Below are positions 39,760 through 48,629 of a stretch of DNA of 55,870 nucleotides, piece after piece. Each line of letters starts with the position of its first letter. Position 1 is the stretch's first letter. This DNA is from Actinomycetales bacterium. GTDB taxonomy: Bacteria > Actinomycetota > Actinomycetes > Mycobacteriales > Micromonosporaceae. The stretch is taken from assembly GCA_002919305.1 (NCBI GenBank), contig PKFB01000053.1:1-55870 (forward strand), written 5' to 3'. Made by a program: the position numbers and the translations under genes. The notes below the pieces were generated by a model. It was not told where the DNA came from and searched no databases. It worked only from the letters and a program-made list of their open reading frames with translations.

Positions 39760-41208
39760 TCAGGAGATGTCACTAACCACGACCTGGTCAGCCGCTGGAT
39801 CGGCGGCGTGCCAGCTGTTGATGGTGTGTGCGAGGTCGTTGAAGACGTCGTGGCAGGCTGTGGATATCTCACGGCACTCACGGAGCACGCGTACACAATC
39901 GAAGATCGCCGCGGTGACGTCGGCGAGGTGCTGGATAAGGTCCAGCCACAGCAGCTCAGGGTTGAGCATGGGCTGATGGGCCGGTAGGAGCCAGCCGCCG
40001 CTGGGGCACGGATGGTATCCCCACGAGCGGTGGGCGCGGTACTCGCTCTCCAGAAACCCCTTGACCGGACGCATCACGTGCAGGGCGAACGCGTGGGCGA
40101 CCCGATTGGGGGTCGCTCGCATCCACCGTTGGATCTGGAGAGGATCGTCAGCGAAGTGCGCCAAGAGGTAGTGCACTTCGACCAATTGCCGGATCAGGGT
40201 GTTTCCCGCGTACCACTGGCGCTGTTCAAAGCAGTGCGCCGTGCCCTGGCCCAACTGGCCGGCCATCTGAGTCGCCAACGCGACCCCTTCGGTGTCCAGG
40301 GCAGCGGTCCGTACCCCCATGCTCCACAACTGACTCCCCAGCGCCGCCAGGTTGTCCGCCACTTTCTGCGCGGCGTCACGACGCAACGTGGTGAGGTCGT
40401 CATCGTTGGAAAGCTGATCGGCGGTGAGGACACCGGCCGCGTCCCCACCCTCCGCACCGGCCCCGGCGGCCGCCTGGGGTTCATGGGCACCCCCTGGTGA
40501 AGCCGAGGCGCTGTCTGGTGGGGTGTGTCCATCCTGCTCGGTGTGGGCCGTTTCAGGCGCTTCCTCAGGACCGGCGGTGGTTTCAGAGCCAACGGTGGAG
40601 CCCGCCGGGTCGGTCGAGCCTGCTGTCCCGAAGGTAGGTGAGTCGTCCGACTGCATGGGATGGGCATGGTCCGGTACGGGCGGGGAGAGCGCGTCCACCG
40701 TGGGTTGGTCAGCCACCGGTTGGTCACTTGCCGGCTGGTCACTGAATGAGTGGTCGCCTGCCTGGTCGGCCGGTGGCCGAGCATCTGACGGCTGGTCCAC
40801 TCCGGAGTGGTGATCGTGCTGCTGGTCGGACGCCTGCTGGTCGTTCAAGTGATCAGCCACCTGTCGCGCCTCCACACCGACGCCACCGGCTTCGCCGCCA
40901 CCGATATGACCGACTGCCTCGGATCCGATCGCCTCAGTGGGGGTATCCGGCGCTCTCTCGCCTGCTGCCCACTCCTGCGGGGTGGTCCCCTCCGAGGCGG
41001 GCTCTTCCCCCGTGGGCTCCTGCTGAGCATCCCTATGTGCTGAGGTCCCCCACTCCGCTGCCACCCCCTCACTGGGGCCTTCAGGGCTCGCGTGTTCCAC
41101 AGCAACCCCCTCGCCGACGGCGGGCTCGACCGTGGCCGCTCCCTCCGTCCCGCCCATATCAATGCCCCGACTCTCCACATTTACTTCAATATCGGATATC
41201 TCAGTCAT
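39760..41208 (-). CDS. Unrecognised protein with repetitive acidic linker and helical C-terminal domain
   Basis: This protein has 482 residues from the start chosen here. Residues 1 to ~270 are acidic low-complexity sequence rich in Glu, Gly, Pro, Asp and Gln, with a run of DQPxxDQP-like units in its middle. The C-terminal ~200 residues are helical (DAAQKVADNLAALGSQLWSM, then LIRQLVEVHYLLAHFADDP and a Trp-rich end) and faintly resemble DUF5677-type domains; I do not assign a function. ATG 41208 (MTEISDIEV) was chosen because the frame further upstream reads into Cys/Phe-rich non-protein-like sequence. The ribosome binding site is weak. Its promoter would lie in the region with the DnaA boxes. 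Confidence 0.65.
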   Translation of the reverse strand: MTEISDIEVNVESRGIDMGGTEGAATVEPAVGEGVAVEHASPEGPSEGVAAEWGTSAHRDAQQEPTGEEPASEGTTPQEWAAGERAPDTPTEAIGSEAVGHIGGGEAGGVGVEARQVADHLNDQQASDQQHDHHSGVDQPSDARPPADQAGDHSFSDQPASDQPVADQPTVDALSPPVPDHAHPMQSDDSPTFGTAGSTDPAGSTVGSETTAGPEEAPETAHTEQDGHTPPDSASASPGGAHEPQAAAGAGAEGGDAAGVLTADQLSNDDDLTTLRRDAAQKVADNLAALGSQLWSMGVRTAALDTEGVALATQMAGQLGQGTAHCFEQRQWYAGNTLIRQLVEVHYLLAHFADDPLQIQRWMRATPNRVAHAFALHVMRPVKGFLESEYRAHRSWGYHPCPSGGWLLPAHQPMLNPELLWLDLIQHLADVTAAIFDCVRVLRECREISTACHDVFNDLAHTINSWHAADPAADQVVVSDIS

Positions 41209-41778
41209 ACAGATCATTGTGGACATCAACGAAGGGAAGCGTCCGGCAGGGCCGGTAACGACACGCGCTGTGGATAACGGACCCAGAAAGATAGGACGAA
41301 CAGAACAGGAGGTAAAGAAGGTGACGCTGATATCTCTCCCTCCGAAGCAGAACGAATGACAAGGAACGTGCTGAAGTGGCGATGCACGGGAAATGGATAC
41401 AGAGAACAATCAGCACGAAAAGCGACACGCGTACTCACGTTTCGTCGCCATATCCGCATGCCCTGTGGATAACGCGGTGGAAAAGCTGTGGAAGACCACG
41501 TCAGCTTGTGGAAACTGTGGAAGCTCCTGTGGATAACCCTGTGAATACAGGATTCCTGTGGACAACCCTGTGGATAACTAGGGAGCCCTGGTGTCTCCCA
41601 CCACTGGTGTCATATGGGTGGCTGGATGGGCGGCTCGAATTGGCTGATCGGTCAGAACCGGGACTTGCTGCGCTAAGCCTCTCCCGCACAGCGCCTGAGC
41701 GGGGCATCCTGAGAAAACGTGACCACTACGTGACCGACCTGTGCCGGTTCCTCGCCCATCCCACGACCGAGAAAACTC
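41209..41778. other. Intergenic region with DnaA-box cluster
   Basis: This 570-base divergent gap between the repeat-rich protein and the PP2C phosphatase has no credible gene. Its dominant content is the run of TGTGGATAA-type sites detailed in the next entry. The stretch 41280-41460 is richer in A than the surroundings. Promoters for both genes must be here, but I could not define them. Confidence 0.6.
41269..41577 (+). promoter_or_regulatory. Cluster of DnaA-box-like sites
   Basis: Exact TGTGGATAA (complement of the DnaA box TTATCCACA) occurs at 41269, 41464, 41528 and 41569. TGTGGACAA (complement of the actinobacterial box TTGTCCACA) is at 41557. Near matches occur at 41487, 41507, 41516 and 41540, and TGTGGACAT at 41218. 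All share one orientation, and eight lie within 41464-41577. This density is what one expects of an origin or a DnaA-titration/regulatory site, yet dnaA, dnaN and other origin-linked genes are absent from the window. Confidence 0.8.
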
Positions 41779-42888
41779 ATGTCCCACGACTACACGCGTC
41801 GCGCCGGATACCCTGACGCCCGAACCGGTGTTGGGGCCGCCATCGTGCTCCTCGCATTGATGGTCGCGATCGAAATCGCGGACGGTCCACACCCTCACTA
41901 CATCGGCCTGCTCACCGCGCCACCGCTCCTGGTGGCCGCCTTCGCTTTCTGGATGCCCGTGGTCATCATGGGCCTTTCCTGCGCCGTGATCGCCACGTTG
42001 TTCGGTCTGCTGGATCCCGTGGGCTTCCGGGAATCCTCGGTGGTCTGCGTGGGCGCCATCCTGGTGGTCACCGGCATCGCCGTAGCGGTGAGCGTCGTCC
42101 GTCAACGGCAGCTGGACCGATTCGCGGAGGTGTCCCGGCTGGCCTCCATCGCCCAACAGGCGGTGCTGCGCCCCATCGGCCCCCAGGTCGGTTCCCTCGC
42201 CGTGGCGGCCCGCTACGTGTCGGCCAGCGCCGAGGCCGACATCGGTGGTGATCTTTACGAGGCCATCGACACCCAATACGGGGTACGCCTGATCATCGGT
42301 GACGTACGGGGCAAGGGTCTGGACGCGGTGCGGTTGGCCAGCGTGGTGTTGGGCTCCTACCGCCACGTCGGGTATGAGCGGGCCGATCTGCGCGCCATCG
42401 TCGCTGACCTGGACCGTGCCGTGGCGCGCTCGGTCGGCTACGAGGACTTCGTCACCGCCGCCCTGCTGGAGGAACGGGGCGGCACCCTGACCGTGGTCAA
42501 CTGCGGTCACCCCGCCCCGATGCTGCTACGGCGCGGAGAGGTGATCACCCTGGATCCCCCAGCGGCCGCCCCACCCTTGGGCTTCATGCCGGTGGTGCAG
42601 CCTCGGGTTGAGCGTCTGGAACCCGGCGACCGGCTGCTGCTGTACACCGACGGCTTGGCCGAGGCCCGGCGGGACGGCGAGTTCTTCCCCATCCGGGAGC
42701 GGGCGTGGGCGCTGCTCGGCCACGGCACCGTCAGCGACGGACTGGCTTCCCTGGAGAACGCCCTCGTGGAGTGGGTGCACGGCGTCCTCGACGACGACAT
42801 CGCCCTTGTGCTGCTGGAGTACACCGGCTCAGAGATCGAGGTCAGCTCCACCACGCCCAGCTGGGAGGTCGGGGACGCCGCCCGCTGA
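41779..42888 (+). CDS. Membrane-anchored PP2C/SpoIIE-type serine phosphatase
   Basis: This 369-residue protein has three to four hydrophobic helices in residues ~17-110 (GAAIVLLALMVAIEIADG and the following segments). A cytosolic PP2C-type SpoIIE domain (~130-355) follows. Metal-binding motifs are visible: SAEADIGGDLYEAI, LIIGDVRGKGLDAVRLA, FVTAALLEE and the final DDDIALVLLEY. Such phosphatases dephosphorylate anti-anti-sigma factors or related regulators. No anti-sigma or STAS gene is adjacent, so the target is unknown. The ATG at 41779 lacks a strong ribosome binding site. Confidence 0.88.
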   Translation: MSHDYTRRAGYPDARTGVGAAIVLLALMVAIEIADGPHPHYIGLLTAPPLLVAAFAFWMPVVIMGLSCAVIATLFGLLDPVGFRESSVVCVGAILVVTGIAVAVSVVRQRQLDRFAEVSRLASIAQQAVLRPIGPQVGSLAVAARYVSASAEADIGGDLYEAIDTQYGVRLIIGDVRGKGLDAVRLASVVLGSYRHVGYERADLRAIVADLDRAVARSVGYEDFVTAALLEERGGTLTVVNCGHPAPMLLRRGEVITLDPPAAAPPLGFMPVVQPRVERLEPGDRLLLYTDGLAEARRDGEFFPIRERAWALLGHGTVSDGLASLENALVEWVHGVLDDDIALVLLEYTGSEIEVSSTTPSWEVGDAAR

Positions 42889-43003
42889 GGGTGAGGTCGA
42901 GGGTGAGCTTGCCCGGTCAGGGCTGACCGGACGCCCGAAGGCCGCCGTGGCCTGTCCACGGTCGATAGACCGATTGCCGACACCCCTGGAGACTTGTCGC
43001 TGG

Positions 43004-43041
43004 TTACCCATGGGTAATAACCTGATGTTACCCACGAGTAA
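43004..43041. promoter_or_regulatory. Paired palindromic operator upstream of fadE5
   Basis: TTACCCATGGGTAA (43004-43017) is a perfect 14-bp palindrome. TTACCCACGAGTAA (43028-43041) is a near copy, with centres 24 bp apart. They lie 30-68 bases before the fadE5 start and overlap a possible promoter (TTGTCG at 42994, TAATAA at 43015). The arrangement suits a TetR-type repressor controlling fatty acid oxidation; the regulator gene is not in the window. Confidence 0.7.
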
Positions 43042-43071
43042 TCACACTGAACCGCCGGGGGTGCGCCGCAC

Positions 43072-44922
43072 ATGACTCACTACAAGAGCAACGTGCGAGA
43101 CCTTGAGTTCAATCTCTTCGAGGTCTTCGGGGTCGACAGACTGCTCGGGACAGGGATCTACGAGGACGTCGACGTCGACACCGCGCGCGGCATCCTGACC
43201 GAGGTGGACCGGCTGGCCCGGGAGGAACTCGCCGCCCCCTTCATCGAAGCCGACCGCAATCCACCGGTCTTCGACCCGGCCACCCACAGTGTGACCATGC
43301 CGGAGTCGTTCAAGCGGGCGTACCACACGCTGATGGACGCCGAGTACTGGCGTTTGGACATCCCGCCGGAGATCGGTGGCACCCGGGCACCGCGTTCCCT
43401 GTGGTGGGCGCTGGCTGAACTCATCCTCGGCGCCAACCCAGCGGTTTTCATGTACGCCGGTGGCCCCAGCTTCGCCGCCACGCTGTACCACTGCGGCACT
43501 CCGGAGCAGAAGGAGTGGGCGAAGCTGTTCGCCGAGAAACGGTGGGGCGCCACCATGGTGCTCACCGAGCCCGACGCCGGCTCAGACGTGGGTGCCGGCC
43601 GGACCCGCGCGATCCCGCAACCGGACGGCAGCTGGCACATCGAAGGCGTGAAGCGCTTCATCACCTCAGGCGAGCATGACCTCGCCGAGAACATCATCCA
43701 CTACGTCCTGGCACGGCCGGTCGGTGTGGAAGGTGCGGGCGGTCCCGGCACCAAAGGACTCAGCCTGTTCATCGTGCCGAAGTACCACTTCGACCCGATC
43801 ACCGGTGAGCTCGGCGAACGTAACGGCGTCTACGCCACCAACGTCGAGCACAAGATGGGTCTGAAGGCATCCACCACCTGTGAGCTTAGGTTCGGGGAGC
43901 AGCACCCGGCCAAGGGTTGGCTGATGGGGAACGTGCACGACGGCATCCGGCAGATGTTCCTGATCATCGAGTACGCCCGGATGCTGGTCGGCACCAAGGC
44001 GATCGCCACCCTGTCCACCGGGTATCTCAACGCCCTGGAGTACGCCAAGCATCGGGTACAGGGCGCTGACATGACGCAGATGCGGGACAAGACGGCGCCC
44101 CGCGTCACCATCACCCGTCACCCTGATGTCCGGCGTTCCCTGATGCTGCAGAAGTCGTACGCGGAAGGGCTGCGTGCCCTGGTGTTCTACACCGCGTCCT
44201 GGCAGGACCGCGCCCGGGTCGCGGAGGCGGCCGGTGACAAGGAAGGCGCCGACTTGGCCGAGCGGGTCAACGACCTACTGCTGCCCTTGGTCAAGGGATG
44301 CGGTTCGGAACGGGCCTATGAACTGCTCGGAGCCGAATCCCTGCAGACCCTCGGCGGCTCTGGCTTCCTGCAGGACTATCCGCTGGAGCAGTACATCCGG
44401 GACTCGAAGATCGACACGCTGTACGAAGGCACTACGGCGATCCAGAGTCTGGACTTCCTGTTCCGGAAGATCGTCAAGGACGGGGGCAAGGCGCTGATGA
44501 CCGTGGCCGGTGAGATCCAGGCATTCCTGCAGGCCGATTCCGGCAATGGTCGGCTCAAGGAGGAGCGGCAGGCGGTCGGCGAGGCGCTCGCCAATGTCCA
44601 GGGGATGCTGGGCGCCCTGGGGAAGTACCTGGGTGAGGCGGCTCAGGAACCCCGAGCGATCTACAAGGTTGGGCTGCACACCCGCCGGTTGTTGTTGGCC
44701 GCCGGCGACCTGGTGGTCGGTTGGCTGCTGGCGCGGCAGGCCGAGGTCGCCCTGCGCGCGCTCGAGGGTGATGTCTCCCCCGCCGACCGAGCCTTCTACC
44801 AAGGCAAGATCGCCGCGGCGCGTTTCTTCGCCGCCGAGGTGCTGCCCCGGCTCGCCTCCGACCGGAAGATCATCGAGTCCGCGACCGGGGACCTGATGGA
44901 CTTGCCTGAGGAATGCTTCTGA
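43072..44922 (+). CDS. fadE5: FadE5-type acyl-CoA dehydrogenase
   Basis: This 616-residue protein starts [20 protein letters not shown], closely matching mycobacterial FadE5, and has the longer form with an extra C-terminal helical domain. FAD/substrate motifs include [32 protein letters not shown], and [20 protein letters not shown]. It catalyses the first, FAD-dependent step of beta-oxidation; FadE5 acts on a broad range of saturated acyl-CoAs. It is preceded by two operator-like palindromes and followed by a very strong hairpin terminator, so it is a single-gene transcription unit, probably repressed unless acyl-CoA is present (inference). Confidence 0.93.
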   Translation: MTHYKSNVRDLEFNLFEVFGVDRLLGTGIYEDVDVDTARGILTEVDRLAREELAAPFIEADRNPPVFDPATHSVTMPESFKRAYHTLMDAEYWRLDIPPEIGGTRAPRSLWWALAELILGANPAVFMYAGGPSFAATLYHCGTPEQKEWAKLFAEKRWGATMVLTEPDAGSDVGAGRTRAIPQPDGSWHIEGVKRFITSGEHDLAENIIHYVLARPVGVEGAGGPGTKGLSLFIVPKYHFDPITGELGERNGVYATNVEHKMGLKASTTCELRFGEQHPAKGWLMGNVHDGIRQMFLIIEYARMLVGTKAIATLSTGYLNALEYAKHRVQGADMTQMRDKTAPRVTITRHPDVRRSLMLQKSYAEGLRALVFYTASWQDRARVAEAAGDKEGADLAERVNDLLLPLVKGCGSERAYELLGAESLQTLGGSGFLQDYPLEQYIRDSKIDTLYEGTTAIQSLDFLFRKIVKDGGKALMTVAGEIQAFLQADSGNGRLKEERQAVGEALANVQGMLGALGKYLGEAAQEPRAIYKVGLHTRRLLLAAGDLVVGWLLARQAEVALRALEGDVSPADRAFYQGKIAAARFFAAEVLPRLASDRKIIESATGDLMDLPEECF

Positions 44923-44934
44923 CCCCCCTTGGAT

Positions 44935-44987
44935 GCTCACGGGTCTGAGCCTCGGTCTGGTCTCCGCCGAGGCTCAGACCCGTGAGC
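44935..44987 (+). terminator. Perfect 21-bp stem terminator after fadE5
   Basis: The stem 44935-44955 pairs with 44967-44987 without mismatch, has an 11-base loop and is followed by CTTTGTG. It begins 12 bases after the fadE5 stop. It also abuts the presumed GTG start of the next gene (44992). Confidence 0.88.
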
Positions 44988-44991
44988 CTTT

Positions 44992-45795
44992 GTGAAAGCC
45001 TGGCCTGCTAGCGCGCGGCGCCTTCGGCGCCTTCTCATCGAGAAAGCACAGCGGATCGTCGATGACGACGATGAAAGAGGAGAATGGACCCTCGCGGCGG
45101 CACAGACGAGCTGGTTACCATCGGGCGCTGTGCGCAAGCTGACCGGTGTGAGAGCGGTTCCCGGGCGGAAGGTCGCCCTGTCGTTCCGACCGGACGGCTG
45201 GTTCGTCGAGAAGGAACCCGGTTTTCTCGATGATGTCGAGCATGAAGGCCCCCTGGCCGCGGCGGGCTTCGTGGCGTTAGGCCTGCTGGCGTTCGGGATC
45301 CAGCTGGGTAGTGCCCCGTTTTTGTGGGTGGCCGCGATCCTCGGGGTTCCCGTGCTGGTCATCGTGACCGTGCTGGGGGTCTTGAACATTCTCGCCAGCG
45401 TCGTTGGGGTTCCCTGGGCGGGCAGGCTGGCCGTGACTCGACGGGGACGACGCCGGTTGCGTCAGCAGTGGCGTCAGCTCCTTGAAAGCGTGGGTGCCTC
45501 GGGTGAGCGGGGCGCCTTCATCCCCCGGACGCGGATCCGCTCTGGGAAGATCTACAGCGACTTCATCGGACGGGTCGTCGTGGTGCTGCACACCACGGAT
45601 GACCGCCAGCTGCGGTACTCCTCCTGGATCCACCGCAAGGAACTGGAGCAGGGCTTCCGCGCCCTCCTCGGTCACTGGCCCGAATCCATACTCGCTGACG
45701 ACGCTGACAACACAGAGGCCAGCGCCGACACCAACACCTCTAAGAACATCGCCCAGAACACCACCGGGCAAGCCGACGCCACCAGCGGCGCCTGA
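44992..45795 (+). CDS. Membrane protein of unknown function
   Basis: This protein has up to 267 residues. A cytosolic N-terminal part (~1-85, with RKVALSFRPDGWFVEKEPGF) is followed by two adjacent membrane helices (~88-140). A second soluble part (~140-240) contains RRGRRRLRQQWRQLLESVG and SGKIYSDFIGRVVVVLHTTD, and the tail is Asn/Thr-rich. I recognise no catalytic motif. The GTG at 44992 lies 5 bases after the fadE5 terminator hairpin and has no ribosome binding site, so the true start may be further downstream. Confidence 0.6.
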   Translation: MKAWPASARRLRRLLIEKAQRIVDDDDERGEWTLAAAQTSWLPSGAVRKLTGVRAVPGRKVALSFRPDGWFVEKEPGFLDDVEHEGPLAAAGFVALGLLAFGIQLGSAPFLWVAAILGVPVLVIVTVLGVLNILASVVGVPWAGRLAVTRRGRRRLRQQWRQLLESVGASGERGAFIPRTRIRSGKIYSDFIGRVVVVLHTTDDRQLRYSSWIHRKELEQGFRALLGHWPESILADDADNTEASADTNTSKNIAQNTTGQADATSGA

Positions 45796-45799
45796 GACG

Positions 45800-45825
45800 C
45801 GGGTACGCATCGGCGCGCGTACCCG
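45800..45825. terminator. Hairpin between convergent genes
   Basis: A perfect 9-bp stem (CGGGTACGC at 45800-45808 with GCGTACCCG at 45817-45825) has an 8-base loop and sits 5 bases after the membrane-protein stop. It is placed to terminate both convergent genes. Confidence 0.6.
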
Positions 45826-45851
45826 GTTGTCAAGCGCGAAGCGTCAGGGGG

Positions 45852-46349
45852 TCAGCCCCGGACGGTCACCGCCTCGACCAGGGGCGCCTTCCCGCGCTCT
45901 AACGTCGGCCAGTCGCCCGTTAAAGCGTGGACCGCGATCCCCGAGGTCCGCAGACCACCCGGCGCTCCGCTCTTTGGATCAAGCAGCGCCGACAGCTCCT
46001 CCAGGGCGGGGTTGTGGCCGATCAGCAAGACGATACGCGGATCAGCGGGTGCCGCCCGCGCGATAGCGAGGAGATCGGTGGGAAACGCGTCGTACATCCG
46101 GTCGTCCCAGACCGGCTTCATAGGCTCGGGCAGCGCGGTGGCCACCTGCTGCCAGGTCTCCCGTACGCGGCGGGCCGGTGAACACACCACGTAATCGGGG
46201 ATGAGTTTGTGTTCCGCCAGCCAATGCCCGACGGCCTCGGCGTCACGTCGGCCTCGCTCCGTGAGCGGACGCTCAATGTCTGGCAGGTCGTCGGGACGAG
46301 CTGCTTTCGCGTGCCGCAGCAGCACCAAAATCCGGTGATGTCCAGTCAC
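45852..46349 (-). CDS. SixA-like histidine phosphatase
   Basis: This 165-residue protein is of the histidine phosphatase superfamily. The RHG-type motif is LVLLRHAKAAR, with the phosphorylated His near residue 13. The second half-site is VLLIGHNPALEEL, and the form RHAKA with GHNP is typical of the SixA phosphohistidine phosphatase group. GTG 46349 was chosen because GGAGG lies ~10 bases upstream and the motif then falls at the usual distance from the N-terminus; a longer frame to 46421 is less likely. The substrate is unknown and no phosphorelay partner is adjacent. Confidence 0.85.
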   Translation of the reverse strand: MTGHHRILVLLRHAKAARPDDLPDIERPLTERGRRDAEAVGHWLAEHKLIPDYVVCSPARRVRETWQQVATALPEPMKPVWDDRMYDAFPTDLLAIARAAPADPRIVLLIGHNPALEELSALLDPKSGAPGGLRTSGIAVHALTGDWPTLERGKAPLVEAVTVRG

Positions 46350-46582
46350 GGGACCATGACCTCCGTCACAGGAGCGGGCAAACCACCATATCGTGTTAGT
46401 CAGATGTAAAAAATCATCCACCTGGCTATTGCTGGAGTAGCAAGAACGTCACCGACGATAATGCGCGCCACGGCTTACCACAGCGCTCCGCCAGTACTGT
46501 CGGGGTCTGCCCGAGAAGCGGTTTCCATCGGGTTGTCGCCAAATCACTGGCGCCGGTCGGATCGGCCGGGTACGGATTACAT

Positions 46583-47296
46583 GTGATCGTCCCGACCTTG
46601 GCACAGGCGTACCAGGAAATGGCCCATGACTCTGATGTGGACAGTGACTGGGAGATAGTCAACGGTATCCCCTGTTCCCATCACCCGATCCCGTGGCCGT
46701 GGGCGACCCAGGCTCGAGTGACGGTCGCTGTCCCCTCAACCGCCGCGCTCTCCGCAGCGGTCGAGTGGTTGGAGTCCCGCAGCACCATGTGGACAGTGGC
46801 GACCCGGGCGGACCACACCCGAGCACCGGTGTTCCGTGATCTAAACCCCTGGCAGGAACTCCCGGCCCATGTCCTCAGTGACCCGGAGGGTTTGGACAAG
46901 GCACCGACGGTGCCGGGGCTGACCATCGACCTGGCTCGTGACCCCGAGGAGTTCCTCGCCATCTGGGGGCGTGAGCTGGCACCCATGCTTACCCCTCGCC
47001 ACCTGACCTCCCCCGCGTACCGCCATGTGATCGGCCGCATCGACGGGCAGGCCGTGGCGTGCGCGCGGATCCGCCGGACCGCGCAGACCGCGTACCTCTC
47101 GGCGGTCACGGTACGCCCTCAGTATCGTGGGCGCGGTATCGGCACAGCGGTGTCGGCCGCGGCCAGCCGGCTCGCCACCGAACTGGCGAATGTGGTGTGG
47201 CTGCACGCCACCGCCGAGGCAGCGCCGCTGTACCGGCGCCTGGGGTACCGGCATGTCGATGATCATGTGCTGCTCACCTCGACCACCGGTTTCTGA
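46583..47296 (+). CDS. GNAT-family N-acetyltransferase
   Basis: This 237-residue protein has a C-terminal GNAT domain (~115-230). The acetyl-CoA binding motif A is VTVRPQYRGRGIGTAVSAAA (~173-192) and the final motif B is ATAEAAPLYRRLGYRHVDDH. The N-terminal ~110 residues form a less conserved alpha/beta region that may be a second, degenerate GNAT fold. The substrate cannot be inferred. It precedes pxpA by 56 bases, so the two might be co-transcribed. Confidence 0.85.
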   Translation: MIVPTLAQAYQEMAHDSDVDSDWEIVNGIPCSHHPIPWPWATQARVTVAVPSTAALSAAVEWLESRSTMWTVATRADHTRAPVFRDLNPWQELPAHVLSDPEGLDKAPTVPGLTIDLARDPEEFLAIWGRELAPMLTPRHLTSPAYRHVIGRIDGQAVACARIRRTAQTAYLSAVTVRPQYRGRGIGTAVSAAASRLATELANVVWLHATAEAAPLYRRLGYRHVDDHVLLTSTTGF

Positions 47297-47352
47297 CCCG
47301 TTCTTGGACCGGTGTGTGCTGTCTTGCTGGGGCCCTCGGTTACAGTTCGCGG

Positions 47353-48111
47353 GTGGTCGACCTCAACAGCGATCTCGGTGAAGGTTTCGGGATCTGGCGG
47401 CTCGGGGATGACGAGGCGCTGCTGTCGGTAGTGACCAGCGCCAACGTCGCTTGTGGCTTCCACGCGGGTGATCCCAGCACGATGCGTCGGGTGTGCGCGG
47501 CCGCCGTCGCTCATGGCGTGGTGGTCGGCGCGCAGGTGGGCTACCGCGACCTGGCGGGCTTTGGACGGCGCCGCATCGACTACGACCCTGGTGAGCTCAC
47601 GGACGACATCCTGTACCAGATCGCGGCGCTGGACGGCTTCTGTCGGATCACGGGGACCCGGGTGCGGTACGTCAAGCCGCACGGCGCGCTGTACAACACA
47701 ACGGTGACCGATGAACGGCAGGCGGCGGCCGTGGTCCGCGCGGTCCGTGAATACGACGCCACCTTGCCGATCCTGGGGCTGCCCGGGTCCGCGTTGCTTC
47801 GACTCGCCGCCGAGGCGGGGATCCCGGGCGTACCCGAAGGTTTCGTTGACCGCGCGTACACCCCGGCCGGCACCCTGGTGCCGCGGTCGGCGCAGGGCGC
47901 GGTCCTCACCTCAGCGACGCAGGTGGAGGAACAAGCGGTACGCCTCGCGACGGAGGGGATGGTCGTCGCGGTGGACGGTTCGGTGATCCCGATGCCGGTG
48001 CGCTCGCTGTGCGTGCATGGGGATACTCCCGACGCGGTGCGACTGGCCCGCCGGGTGCGGGACGCCCTTGAACGGGCCGGTGCGCCGGTGTCGCCGTTCG
48101 TGTCGCCCTAA
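47353..48111 (+). CDS. pxpA: 5-oxoprolinase subunit A (LamB/YcsF family)
   Basis: This 252-residue protein has the family hallmarks DLNSDLGEGFG at the N-terminus, ANVACGFHAGDPSTM, VKPHGALYN and EGFVDRAYTPAGTLVPR. PxpA works with PxpB and PxpC to hydrolyse 5-oxoproline to glutamate using ATP. The pxpB and pxpC genes are not in this window, so the subunit is orphaned here. GTG 47353 (MVDLNSDLGEG) was chosen to match the family N-terminus; an in-frame GTG at 47314 is an alternative. Neither has a good ribosome binding site. Confidence 0.88.
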   Translation: MVDLNSDLGEGFGIWRLGDDEALLSVVTSANVACGFHAGDPSTMRRVCAAAVAHGVVVGAQVGYRDLAGFGRRRIDYDPGELTDDILYQIAALDGFCRITGTRVRYVKPHGALYNTTVTDERQAAAVVRAVREYDATLPILGLPGSALLRLAAEAGIPGVPEGFVDRAYTPAGTLVPRSAQGAVLTSATQVEEQAVRLATEGMVVAVDGSVIPMPVRSLCVHGDTPDAVRLARRVRDALERAGAPVSPFVSP

Positions 48112-48139
48112 CCGTCCACCGCTTCCTGCTTATTGCTGT

Positions 48140-48610
48140 TCAGTGCTCCGTGAGCACGTGTTCGAGCGTGGCGATGACCTCCGCCGGTCCAACCACCACC
48201 AAGACGTCACCATGCTGCAGGACAAGGTCTGACTTCGGTTCGGTGATCACCTGCTTATTCCGTAGTACCGCCACGACATGACGCCTCACCTCAAGCTTTC
48301 CCAGCGGCAGGCCGTCGGCCGGGGACCCGGCGATGATCGGCACCCGCACCACGCGGATTCTGTCGTTTCCGCTGTCATCCCCGAGGACGTGGTCGATCAC
48401 GAGGGTCCCGCTGAGGAGATCGGCGACGTGATACGCCTCCTCCCGCGTCAGGGACACGGTCCCTGTGATGGTTTGCGGGTCGGCGGCGTCGTGGATAGCG
48501 ATATCCCGGTCGCCGTCGCGGTGACGGATGACGCTCAGCACCCGTCCTCTTCGGGTCGTCACCGTCACCCGGCTCCCAATACCAGGCAACGGGACGCGTT
48601 CCAGTCGCAT
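48140..48610 (-). CDS. TrkA-C domain regulatory subunit of a cation antiporter
   Basis: This 156-residue protein has an N-terminal half (~1-75) resembling the regulatory domain of KhtT/AmhM-type subunits. The C-terminal TrkA-C (RCK_C) domain (~80-156) includes IIAGSPADGLPLGKLEVRR and LQHGDVLVVVGPAEVIATLE. Such subunits sense nucleotides or ions and gate a partner antiporter. Its likely partner is the transporter encoded 20 bases upstream on the same strand. ATG 48610 has GGAGGAAT upstream. Confidence 0.85.
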   Translation of the reverse strand: MRLERVPLPGIGSRVTVTTRRGRVLSVIRHRDGDRDIAIHDAADPQTITGTVSLTREEAYHVADLLSGTLVIDHVLGDDSGNDRIRVVRVPIIAGSPADGLPLGKLEVRRHVVAVLRNKQVITEPKSDLVLQHGDVLVVVGPAEVIATLEHVLTEH

Positions 48611-48629
48611 AGATTCCTCCGGCCTGGGG

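Noticed and set aside
41209-41409. N-terminal extension of the repeat-linker protein up to 41409
   Set aside because: The extension is Cys/Phe-rich and unlike the rest, and it would run through the first DnaA boxes.
41209-41778. Calling this region oriC
   Set aside because: dnaA, dnaN, recF and similar genes are absent, and without whole-chromosome skew the DnaA boxes alone do not prove an origin.
44275-44940. Antisense open frame across the end of fadE5
   Set aside because: It runs through the conserved fadE5 coding sequence and the terminator region and has no recognisable domain.
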